Positions 17,876 to 24,972 of a DNA stretch of 64,000 bases are shown in pieces. The first letter of the stretch is position 1. Each line of letters begins with the position of its first letter. The notes under the pieces are model-generated. The model was not told the origin of the DNA, made no database searches, and worked only from the letters and a program-made list of their open reading frames with translations. Position numbers and translations under genes: made by a program. This DNA comes from Virgibacillus subterraneus (GTDB lineage Bacteria > Bacillota > Bacilli > Bacillales > Amphibacillaceae), in NCBI RefSeq assembly GCF_900110695.1, contig NZ_FOEH01000009.1:1-64000 (forward strand), in the 5' to 3' direction.

Positions 17876-18164
17876 TTAGGCTCGTTTCGTAAATTATTGT
17901 TGAATTTTCAGGCAATGAAGCTTATATTAACTCTTTCAAATTTCGCAACATAAATTGAACGCAAAAACCTTGAAGGAATAAGAAAGGCTGAAGATACACT
18001 ACTTGAGTTGAATTTCTTTCACATCTATAGAATAAGCTCAAACAGCTATCTTGATAATCCCAGACCATTTTTAATTGTTGCCTTGACAACATTGATAAAA
18101 GTTTGTACACATAAAAATATAAACTGCGAAGTACTTTTTAAAAAGTTTGAGTGCTATTATACCG

Positions 18165-18287
18165 CTCCGGAAATACACTTCGCGCACCTAGGGCGGCTGA
18201 TGAGCCTCCTTGCTCCTACGTCGCTGCGTAGTCTCATCTAGGCCTCAGCTCCCACAGGAGTCTACGTGTATTTCCTCCGCTGTTGAC
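18165..18287 (+). repeat. GC-rich inverted-repeat element, copy 1a
   Basis: Starts CCGGAAATACACTTCGCGCA and ends CAGGAGTCTACGTGTATTTCC, so its ends are inverted (GGAAATACAC/GTGTATTTCC). The interior is GC-rich with further local complementarity. It is much more GC-rich than the surrounding sequence. Nearly the same ends occur at 32939-33120 and, inverted, at 45090-45125. Confidence 0.8.
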
Positions 18288-18328
18288 TCGAGTATGAATC
18301 GCTATAGTATAAATGTGTAACAGCACTA

Positions 18329-18480
18329 CACTAGTCCGGGTGAGCGGAGGGCGGTGACTCCTGCGGGAATAGCACGTGTCCGAAGACCCCGCAGAGTGGT
18401 TTTCGCAACGGAGGCTAAGGCCGTGCCCTAAGGTGCGCATCCGCCCGTAGCGACCCCGGACGGCGGGCGAGAGTTTATAG
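18329..18480. repeat. GC-rich repeat element, copy 1b
   Basis: Second GC-rich block (TCCGGGTGAGCGGAGGGCGG, CTCCTGCGGGA, GACCCCGCAG, ACCCCGGACGGCGGGCGAG), separated from copy 1a by about 40 bp of AT-rich sequence. It shares the CTCCTGCGGGA/CCGCAGGAG type motifs of the family. Small ORFs here have no ribosome binding site and are not called. Confidence 0.6.
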
Positions 18481-18528
18481 AGATTATTCCAACAGTTAGT
18501 TCGAAGTTATATCAAATACGTACCGTTG

Positions 18529-18553
18529 TAAGGATTTATGCTTTCTTAACTGC
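18529..18553 (-). repeat. fragment of terminator-anchored element, copy 4
   Basis: AAGGATTTATGCTTTCTTAA-CTGC, the palindrome end, abuts the A-run (minus-strand U-tract) of the yabR terminator. Confidence 0.6.
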
Positions 18554-18590
18554 AAAAAAACAGGAACCGCTTCTAAAAGCGATTCCTGTT
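18554..18590 (-). terminator. intrinsic terminator after yabR
   Basis: AACAGGAATCGCTT/AAGCGGTTCCTGTT stem with a TTTTTTT tail on the minus strand, 43 nt past the yabR stop. Confidence 0.88.
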
Positions 18591-18632
18591 CAGTTCATTT
18601 ATATCATAGAGCATTATCATAGACAGCAGTTG

Positions 18633-19016
18633 CTATCCTCTTTTAGCACCTCGACCTCCACGTTTGGATTCTGTGTGCTTTTTCAAAGAGGCTAAACGGT
18701 CTTCTGAATCCTTAAGAAATTTATTCATTTTAGATTCAAAGTTTTCACCGCGATCACGATTATTTTTTGGGCGCACTGGTTTATCCTTTGCTTTCTTAAT
18801 GGATAAGCCAATTTTACCATCCTTTTCAACATTAATAACCTTCACTGTTACCTCATCACCAACAGTTAAATGTTCATTAATGTCTTTAACATAGTTGTCG
18901 GCAACCTCACTAATATGGACTAGGCCAGTTTTACCTTCACCAAGTTCAACAAAAGCCCCAAAATTAGTAATACCAGTTACCTTTCCCTGCAGCTTGCTGC
19001 CTACTTCGATTGACAT
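18633..19016 (-). CDS. yabR: S1-domain RNA-binding protein (YabR-like)
   Basis: The 127-aa protein has one S1 domain in residues 1-75 (GSKLQGKVTGITNFGAFVELGEGKTGLVHISEVA), then a basic, Gly/Arg-rich tail (SKRGGRGAKRG), typical of the general-stress GSP13/YabR group thought to bind ribosomes or RNA. ATG at 19016 follows AAGGAGGAGCA. It lies downstream of divIC as in B. subtilis. The function is not established. Confidence 0.9.
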   Translation of the reverse strand: MSIEVGSKLQGKVTGITNFGAFVELGEGKTGLVHISEVADNYVKDINEHLTVGDEVTVKVINVEKDGKIGLSIKKAKDKPVRPKNNRDRGENFESKMNKFLKDSEDRLASLKKHTESKRGGRGAKRG

Positions 19017-19089
19017 AAAAAAAATGCTCCTCCTTAAAAGTTTAAAAAATATAGTTCTTATATATTATAGCTAAGCTTGTAAAAGTGTG

Positions 19090-19470
19090 TCAATAAGATG
19101 GCTCCTCATCAGGAATTTTAAATATTAATTCCCCTTCTTTTGATAGGAAATAGTTCGTTCGAGCAATCTCTAGTATATACTCTTCATTATTCAGCAACTT
19201 AATTTCTTCACGAAGGTTTTCTTCCTCATTTTCCATAGTAGCTAATTTCTCTTCCATTTGATTATATTGTTCTTCTTTTTTTTCCTGAAGCGAAACTTGT
19301 TTAAAGTGGTATGTTGCCATGCTTCCAATCACAACTAATACGACAACAGAAAATAATACTAGACGGCGAATAAGACGCTGTTTTTTTCTCTTTTGTCTTT
19401 CTATGTATGCATCGTACTGTTCAACGTAATTCGAATCCAATCTTGTTACTGTTTTCTTTTTTGTAGGCAT
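19090..19470 (-). CDS. divIC: cell division protein DivIC (FtsB family)
   Basis: Septum protein that works with FtsL and DivIB. 126 aa: basic cytoplasmic N-terminus with repeated KKKQR, one membrane segment (~37-57), then an extracytoplasmic coiled coil (KKEEQYNQMEEKLATMENEEENL, cited in part) and a short C-terminal tail. ATG 19470 is preferred over TTG 19476 because AGGAGG is then 9 nt upstream. It is six nt downstream of yabQ, in the spore-cortex/division operon. Confidence 0.93.
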   Translation of the reverse strand: MPTKKKTVTRLDSNYVEQYDAYIERQKRKKQRLIRRLVLFSVVVLVVIGSMATYHFKQVSLQEKKEEQYNQMEEKLATMENEEENLREEIKLLNNEEYILEIARTNYFLSKEGELIFKIPDEEPSY

Positions 19471-19476
19471 AGGCAA

Positions 19477-20076
19477 CTACCTCCTCTTAAACAAAATATT
19501 TTTCATCCATTTCTTAAATATATTCTCTATTGTACTATAAAACCCTGCAATTTTGTGTAAATTATTTTGGATATTTTTTGGCAGCAAACGGAAAAGAGTC
19601 TGAAATACCCAAGATAATGGAATATAAATCAACTTAAACGTATATCGAATGATGGTGAATAGCACATTTCCGATGAACAAAAGAGATACTATCAGCAAGT
19701 GAACAATAAACTTTATTGGCGTAATAAAGAGTACTTGTACCAATTTTTCAATAAATTGATAAATCTTCAACCCAATTCGAATTATATGTTCCAGCAGTTG
19801 CTTATACGCACCTGCAGTTGTCACCTGGTAGACAGAAAAGCCGAGTAAACAGGCAATAAACACATAAAAGCGTAGCTCTCCACTATTTACTCGGAATAAC
19901 AGGTAGTATAATAACATAGTCTGAGTTAGCCAGAAACTAATTTCCATGAAATAAGAAAGAATTTTATTTTGCTTCCAGTGGATTGAAAACCTGCGATAGG
20001 TATCGTTTATTATACCCAAATAGAAGCCACCTAAAACCATAGAAAGCATGGTCAGGAATTGAACGCTAAGTGTCAT
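19477..20076 (-). CDS. yabQ: spore cortex biosynthesis membrane protein YabQ
   Basis: Mother-cell membrane protein needed for cortex formation in B. subtilis. The 199-aa product starts with TLSVQFLTMLSMVLGGFYLG, has about four membrane segments (~5-22, ~40-62, ~68-85, ~115-140), contains YRRF after the first helix, and ends with a basic tail. It overlaps yabP by 4 bp, so the two are co-translated. Confidence 0.9.
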   Translation of the reverse strand: MTLSVQFLTMLSMVLGGFYLGIINDTYRRFSIHWKQNKILSYFMEISFWLTQTMLLYYLLFRVNSGELRFYVFIACLLGFSVYQVTTAGAYKQLLEHIIRIGLKIYQFIEKLVQVLFITPIKFIVHLLIVSLLFIGNVLFTIIRYTFKLIYIPLSWVFQTLFRLLPKNIQNNLHKIAGFYSTIENIFKKWMKNILFKRR

Positions 20077-20372
20077 TTGAATAGCTTGCTAAAGAATCCT
20101 TTAGCTTTCTCCTGCTGATGTTCATCCACATAGGAAAGCTCATATATTTTACCTTTGATTGAGACTAAACCTTCCCCAACGTCCAGATTTTTCAATTGTA
20201 AATTCTGTCCTCGAACAATCAAGTACCCCAAAACAGTTTCTAATAAAAACTCTTCATTATCAAAACTATCAACTTCTTTAACACCGGTTATTTCCAATTC
20301 TTTTCGATTATTAACTTTCACAACATGTTCCTGCTGGACACGTGTAACACTATCTTTTTCATAGTAATTCAT
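20073..20372 (-). CDS. yabP: spore protein YabP
   Basis: 99-aa soluble protein of the YabP/YqfC family, involved in spore cortex and coat assembly and expressed in the mother cell under sigma-E. The core GRKELEITGVKEVDSFDNEEF... ends with a GLVSIKGKIYELSYVDE block. ATG 20372 follows AAGGAGG by nine nt; in-frame starts up to 20393 lie before that site. A CATACAGT (20398-20405) matches the sigma-E -10, but no good -35 is visible at 14-15 bp. Confidence 0.88.
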   Translation of the reverse strand: MNYYEKDSVTRVQQEHVVKVNNRKELEITGVKEVDSFDNEEFLLETVLGYLIVRGQNLQLKNLDVGEGLVSIKGKIYELSYVDEHQQEKAKGFFSKLFK

Positions 20373-20431
20373 ACATATCGCCCTCCTTATCATTATTACT
20401 GTATGATTAGAAGGACAAGTGTAGAACTATT

Positions 20432-20689
20432 CTAATTAACTTTCTCTTCCTTAATTACTTTATAGAGCATTTCTGCTTCGTCTTTTTTCACAGCCTCTTT
20501 TAAGGCATTCACTTCGAGTGTTACCAACTTTTGCCCGAACTTAATGACCAGTTCATCGCCAACAGATACAATTGATGATGCCTTAGCCTTGTTACCGTTA
20601 ATGGTAATCCGGCCTTGATCAGCTACTTCTTTTGCCATTGTACGGCGTTTAATTAGTCTTGTAACCTTTAAAAATTTGTCTAAACGCAA
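20432..20689 (-). CDS. rqcP: S4-domain ribosome quality-control factor RqcP (YabO)
   Basis: Works with RqcH on stalled 50S subunits to add C-terminal alanine tails. The 85-aa protein is mainly one S4 RNA-binding domain, RLDKFLKVTRLIKRRTMAKE and GRITINGNKAKASS. TTG 20689 gives the family N-terminus; a GTG at 20698 would add three residues. It overlaps the mazG stop region and lies in the same operon. Confidence 0.92.
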   Translation of the reverse strand: MRLDKFLKVTRLIKRRTMAKEVADQGRITINGNKAKASSIVSVGDELVIKFGQKLVTLEVNALKEAVKKDEAEMLYKVIKEEKVN

Positions 20690-20694
20690 TTCTA

Positions 20695-22143
20695 TCACTC
20701 TCTTCTTTTTGCTTGGTTCCAGTAGTAGTCCATTTCTTCCAAGGTTGTTTCATAAAGGTCTTTCCCCTGGCTCTCCAATTGTTCCTCAATGTAGGAGAAT
20801 CGTGAATGAAACTTCTGGTTCGTTAGATTTAAAGCAATTTCCGGATTTACTTTATAATACCTTGATATGTTTGCAAGTACAAATAGAACATCGCCTAGTT
20901 CTTTTTCTATTTCTGATTTGTCTTGGCTTACAATGGCTTCATCAACCTCATCCAGCTCTTCCTGTAGCTTCTTCCATATATCCTTTATATCAACCCAATC
21001 AAACCCTGTTTTAGCTGCTTTTTTCTGAAGTTTGAATGCTCTTGCTAATGCTGGTAAACCAGCGGGAATACCATCCAGCACCGATTTACGATAGTCTCCT
21101 TTTTCTTCCTGCTTTATTGCATCCCATGTCTTGTATACATCCTCAATAGATTCGACTGTTTTGTCAGCAAAAATATGTGGATGGCGATGAATCATTTTAT
21201 CCGTAATCGAACGAATAACGTCATCAACTGTAAAATATCCGTCATCCTCGCCAATTTGACTATGAAGCAATACTTGCAATAGAAGATCACCTAACTCTTC
21301 CACAATGCCTTCATCATCCTGATTATCAATTGCTTCTATTACTTCGTATACTTCCTCGATTGCATACTCACGTAGTGTTTCATGTGTTTGTTTTTTATCC
21401 CATGGGCATCCATTAGGTCCACGCAATACAGCAATTACTTCCCGCAATCTTGAAAACGTATGGTTAAGCATATATGCAGGGGCTGGAGGGATATAAACGG
21501 AAGTTAAATTATTAACTTTCAATGAATAATCAAGTTCCTCTAAAGGGACTTTCGTAATTTTTTCCTGGTTACTGCCAGCCGCTTCAACTATCGTTACTTG
21601 ATAGCTTGCAGGCAAATCCTCAAGCAACTCCAATTTTACATTTGACGCGATAAACTGATCATAGACCTGACAAAAAATGATATGCTGCCGGTAATTTAAC
21701 TGGCTGCGGTTAAACCCTGTTCCATCAATAAACTGAAATCCTTCGATTGGATCAATTCGTAATGATGTAAACAAATCATCCAGATAGCTTTGTCCACCAA
21801 TGACTTCCACCAATACTTCATCCTGATCCAGCAACAGTTGAACAGTTTTTTCAGCAAGCATAGGATGGCCGGGCACTGCGTAGATAACGGGTGATTGGTG
21901 GGACTCTTCAATTAATGAATCCACAATACGACGATATACTTCATCGAATTGTTCCGTTGTTTGATAGATTTCATCAAACGATGTAAATTTTACCCCCTCA
22001 TCCTGCAAGGTATTTATCACCGGGTGATTGATAGTTCGCGCAAAAATAGAATTGCTTGTATTCGATAATTTTTTATAAATTCCAAGCGGCATCTGGTCAA
22101 GGTCTCCTGACCCAAGGCCGATAATTTCAATTGTATTTCCCAC
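20695..22143 (-). CDS. yabN: tetrapyrrole-methylase domain / MazG nucleotide pyrophosphohydrolase fusion (YabN)
   Basis: 482 aa with two parts: an N-terminal SAM-dependent tetrapyrrole methylase-like domain (~1-225, IIGLGSGDLDQMPLG) and a C-terminal MazG NTP pyrophosphatase with two repeats (~240-480; LRGPNGCPWDKKQTHETL, EELGDLLLQVLLHSQIGE and KELGDVLFVLANISRYY supply the metal-binding EExxE/D residues). MazG hydrolyses NTPs as a house-cleaning enzyme. Its start abuts the yabM stop. Confidence 0.95.
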   Translation of the reverse strand: MGNTIEIIGLGSGDLDQMPLGIYKKLSNTSNSIFARTINHPVINTLQDEGVKFTSFDEIYQTTEQFDEVYRRIVDSLIEESHQSPVIYAVPGHPMLAEKTVQLLLDQDEVLVEVIGGQSYLDDLFTSLRIDPIEGFQFIDGTGFNRSQLNYRQHIIFCQVYDQFIASNVKLELLEDLPASYQVTIVEAAGSNQEKITKVPLEELDYSLKVNNLTSVYIPPAPAYMLNHTFSRLREVIAVLRGPNGCPWDKKQTHETLREYAIEEVYEVIEAIDNQDDEGIVEELGDLLLQVLLHSQIGEDDGYFTVDDVIRSITDKMIHRHPHIFADKTVESIEDVYKTWDAIKQEEKGDYRKSVLDGIPAGLPALARAFKLQKKAAKTGFDWVDIKDIWKKLQEELDEVDEAIVSQDKSEIEKELGDVLFVLANISRYYKVNPEIALNLTNQKFHSRFSYIEEQLESQGKDLYETTLEEMDYYWNQAKRRE

Positions 22144-23723
22144 TAAGTTTCCCTCCCTCTATGGATTCTGGTCAATATCGGTACTAATGGGAGCATCGAT
22201 ATTTCTTGGTTAGTAAACGCCCTAAACCTTAATAACAAAATAATGTAGAGAAGCGCTCCAGTTATTACGACAAATAATACATATAGCAGTAAACCAAAAC
22301 GTGATGAACTGCCAGGCAAGAGATTATCTATTAAAAATATATAGATAATCATTCCTGTTGCAGCTATGGTAAATGCACGCCAATTGATATGCTTTTCTAC
22401 CTTCAGATTTGGCAGCTTTCTTTTCAATGCCAACAGCATAAGTACAGCAAGTATTGTCAGACTGAACACCGTAGCAATGGCACTGCCCATTATTCCAAAC
22501 AATGGCACAAGAGCCTGATTGGTAATCCATTTTATGAAAAAGGCAACAAGTATAAATCCCGCTGTCCTTTTAATATACCCTAATCCTTGAAGAATAGATG
22601 CAGCAGTAATTGCGATTGAACTTAAAAAAATAGAAATGACTAGAATCTGTAAACTTGCCGTACCCTTTCCGTTCTGAAATAACAGTGTATTCGCTTCTGG
22701 AAAAATAATAATTAACCCAATTGTCGCACCAATAGCTAAGTAAAAACTTACGACTAGTGCACTTTCAATATATGCGTGAAATGCTTTGGGATCACTATCA
22801 AGCTTACGCCTGGAAATCGTTGGTATCAATGCTAGAGCAAATGAAGATCCTAAAACAGTTCCAAGCTGTATCAAAGGCTGGCCTCGATCAAACACTCCTT
22901 TTGCCTCCATTGCATCAACATCTGACAATCCATGCTCCATAAGACCAGGAACAAGCGTAAACGTATCGGCAAATTGAATAATAATTAATAGCATGTGGTT
23001 TAACGCAGCTATCATGCCAAAGATTAATAATGTACTGATATAGTAATTCCATGGAATATCAAAATGCTGATTCACTGTAGGCTTCATTCTTATAAAAAAG
23101 AAACCAAGTATGAAAATTGCAGCTAATGCTCCAAACAATGAAGCAATTGCTGCAGCTTGTCCAATGCTATATATATCACCTGATTTAATAAAAATGAATA
23201 CCGCTGCTAAAATAATTAGAAATACACGAATGAATTGTTCGCCAACCTGCGAATATGCTGTGGGCTTCATTTGCTTCATTCCTTGAAACACACCTCGTAA
23301 CAGAGCTGAAAAAGGAATGAGCAAGAAGGCAAAAGCAGCTAATTCATATGTATCTTTTAAATTTGCATCGCCCACCCACACAGCAATTTCCTGTGCATTA
23401 AAAAATAGGAATAAAAAAATACCACTGCTAATGGAAAATAAAAGCAAAAATATGGGTACATAAAAACGGGCAAACGACGGCCCCATCCCCTGTGCTTTTA
23501 AATCCACAGTAATTTTCGATATAGCTGAAGGAAATCCGTATAATGACAAAATAAAAGCAATACCAAGGAACGGATAAACTTGTTGATAGATATAAAAACC
23601 CATATCCCCTGTCAGATTCTGCAGTGGAATCCGATAGCCGGCACTCAGTACCTTACTTATTAATCCTGCCAATGTAAGAAGCAATGCACCTTTTACTAAT
23701 TTGTTGGTCTCATTCCCGTCCAT
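22143..23723 (-). CDS. yabM: MOP-superfamily flippase of the SpoVB/MurJ group (YabM)
   Basis: 526-aa polytopic membrane protein with about 14 hydrophobic segments and the family start NKLVKGALLLTLAGLISKVLSAGYRIPLQ. B. subtilis YabM lies in the same place and is a paralogue of SpoVB and MurJ (lipid-linked oligosaccharide flippases); its substrate is not known. Upstream (23742-23831) is an oppositely oriented copy of the dispersed element. Confidence 0.88.
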   Translation of the reverse strand: MDGNETNKLVKGALLLTLAGLISKVLSAGYRIPLQNLTGDMGFYIYQQVYPFLGIAFILSLYGFPSAISKITVDLKAQGMGPSFARFYVPIFLLLFSISSGIFLFLFFNAQEIAVWVGDANLKDTYELAAFAFLLIPFSALLRGVFQGMKQMKPTAYSQVGEQFIRVFLIILAAVFIFIKSGDIYSIGQAAAIASLFGALAAIFILGFFFIRMKPTVNQHFDIPWNYYISTLLIFGMIAALNHMLLIIIQFADTFTLVPGLMEHGLSDVDAMEAKGVFDRGQPLIQLGTVLGSSFALALIPTISRRKLDSDPKAFHAYIESALVVSFYLAIGATIGLIIIFPEANTLLFQNGKGTASLQILVISIFLSSIAITAASILQGLGYIKRTAGFILVAFFIKWITNQALVPLFGIMGSAIATVFSLTILAVLMLLALKRKLPNLKVEKHINWRAFTIAATGMIIYIFLIDNLLPGSSSRFGLLLYVLFVVITGALLYIILLLRFRAFTNQEISMLPLVPILTRIHRGRET

Positions 23724-23741
23724 GAAAAACGCCTTTCTATG

Positions 23742-23831
23742 GCAGTTAAGAAAGTATAAATACTTTCTTACTGCATAAGTACAACTAAGGCTTATCTATA
23801 TAAAGACTAGGCGATAAGCCAAGTTTTCTAA
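23742..23831 (+). repeat. terminator-anchored element, copy 5 (opposite orientation)
   Basis: Full element reading on the plus strand: GCAGTTAAGAAAGTATAAA-TACTTTCTTACTGC, then ATAAGTACAACTAAGG, GGCGATAAGCCAAG and TTTTCTAA. It has about 15 extra bases in the second hairpin. It is on the opposite strand from most copies and lies just upstream of yabM, away from a plus-strand terminator. Confidence 0.85.
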
Positions 23832-24019
23832 CCATTTTTAAACTATTATAGCATACCAGCTATCCTACCATTCTTACTAGTACAATCGAGCCTCGCGTGT
23901 GAAAAGTGGCACCTGCAAAAAATATTTTTTATCTAACAATGCCACTTTTTGTTCATTCACAAACGATAGTAGGTGGAGGGGACCTATTAGCTTCAAATAC
24001 ATTGTTGTATTTCCAAGTA

Positions 24020-24150
24020 GTGAATCTCATCCCTGAGAGTGACCATTATACGCTATTTGAACAGCATTCCGGTTCTCATAACCCTGATGAAGACACGGTT
24101 CCCGCTTTTTGAAAAGCATTCGCGTTCTCATAAGCTTGATGAGTGACTGT
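24020..24150. repeat. tandem ~52-bp repeat upstream of the spoVT terminator
   Basis: GAACAGCATTCCGGTTCTCA-TAACCCTGATGAAGAC (24059-24094) and GAAAAGCATTCGCGTTCTCATAAGCTTGATGAGTGAC (24111-24147) are two copies about 52 bp apart; a degenerate third (GAATCTCATCCCTGAGAGTGAC) begins at about 24022. Non-coding. Followed by the block shared with 33340-33405. Confidence 0.65.
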
Positions 24151-24159
24151 TGAGCACTC

Positions 24160-24230
24160 AACCATAATTAGAACAATGGAAATTAGCACAAGGGAAAATT
24201 TCTACTGTGATGCAGTTTATACAATTACAA
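24160..24230 (+). repeat. dispersed CTGTGATGCAGTTTATA block, copy 1
   Basis: AACCATAATTAGAACAATGG and TTTCTACTGTGATGCAGTTTATACAA line up with AACTATCATTAGAATAAGAG and TTTTTCACCGTGAAGCAGTT at 33340-33405. The two blocks also share TTAG and ATTA spacing between these parts. Confidence 0.55.
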
Positions 24231-24244
24231 CAAAAAACAGCCGT

Positions 24245-24290
24245 AAAAAAAGAACAAAAACCAGTAATTTTGCTAACTGGCCTTTGTTCT
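24245..24290 (-). terminator. intrinsic terminator after spoVT
   Basis: AGAACAAAGGCCAGT pairs with ACTGGTTTTTGTTCT (two G-U pairs), then TTTTTTT on the minus strand, 10 nt past the spoVT stop. Confidence 0.82.
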
Positions 24291-24299
24291 TACCTACAA

Positions 24300-24836
24300 C
24301 TATTCCATTTGCTTGGCCAAAAAGCTTGAAGCCGTTTCAGTACTTTTTTGTTCGACATTACTAAGCTTTTTGCCATCTCTTGAAAACATCATGACACAGC
24401 CAATCGGGTCACCATTTGCTATAATAGGGCTAATGCAATACGAATCAATTTCTTCATCTTTTCCTTGGGTGATTTCTAGTGTAGCTTGTTCTGTTTCAAA
24501 TACGAGTAACCGATCTTCCATCGTCTTTTCGAGTTGTTTCCCTATACTTTTATTTAAGTAATCTTTTTTTGATTCACCAGCTACAGCTATAACTTCATCG
24601 CGATCACAAATTAAAACAGGATAGTGCAATGAGTCAAATAATGCTTCTGCGTATTCCTTTGCAAAACTCCCCAGTTCATTAATAGGTGAATATTTCTTTA
24701 AAATTACTTCACCTTCACGATCAACAAATATTTCTAATGGATCTCCTTCACGAATACGCAATGTTCGTCTGATTTCTTTTGGGATAACTACTCTGCCTAA
24801 ATCATCAATTCGACGTACAATTCCTGTTGCCTTCAT
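24300..24836 (-). CDS. spoVT: stage V sporulation transcription factor SpoVT
   Basis: Forespore regulator that tunes the sigma-G regulon. 178 aa: an AbrB-type swapped-hairpin DNA-binding domain (MKATGIVRRIDDLGRVVIPKEI start, residues 1-50) and a C-terminal GAF-like domain (~60-178) for an unknown ligand. ATG at 24836. A sigma-G-like promoter lies about 90 bp upstream, in line with its known forespore control. Confidence 0.96.
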   Translation of the reverse strand: MKATGIVRRIDDLGRVVIPKEIRRTLRIREGDPLEIFVDREGEVILKKYSPINELGSFAKEYAEALFDSLHYPVLICDRDEVIAVAGESKKDYLNKSIGKQLEKTMEDRLLVFETEQATLEITQGKDEEIDSYCISPIIANGDPIGCVMMFSRDGKKLSNVEQKSTETASSFLAKQME

Positions 24837-24925
24837 TATGAAGCCTCACTTTCCTATGATGATTGTCTCTGGTGTATGTAATTTCAATGTTTACCTCAAT
24901 GTGAAAAAAACACCAGTTGTGCCTA

Positions 24926-24955
24926 TAGTATAAATCAACTTCTAAGAACTATACA
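24926..24955 (-). promoter_or_regulatory. candidate sigma-G promoter of spoVT
   Basis: TGTATA (24950-24955), 17-bp spacer, TATACTA (24926-24932) on the minus strand; consensus is TGNATR and CATNNTA, so one base differs. The predicted leader is ~80 nt. Confidence 0.5.
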
Positions 24956-24972
24956 TCATACAGTGGGATTTT

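Noticed and set aside
18008-18440. Short frames in the GC-rich region near the tRNA
   Set aside because: They lie in repeat elements on both strands, lack ribosome binding sites and resemble no protein.
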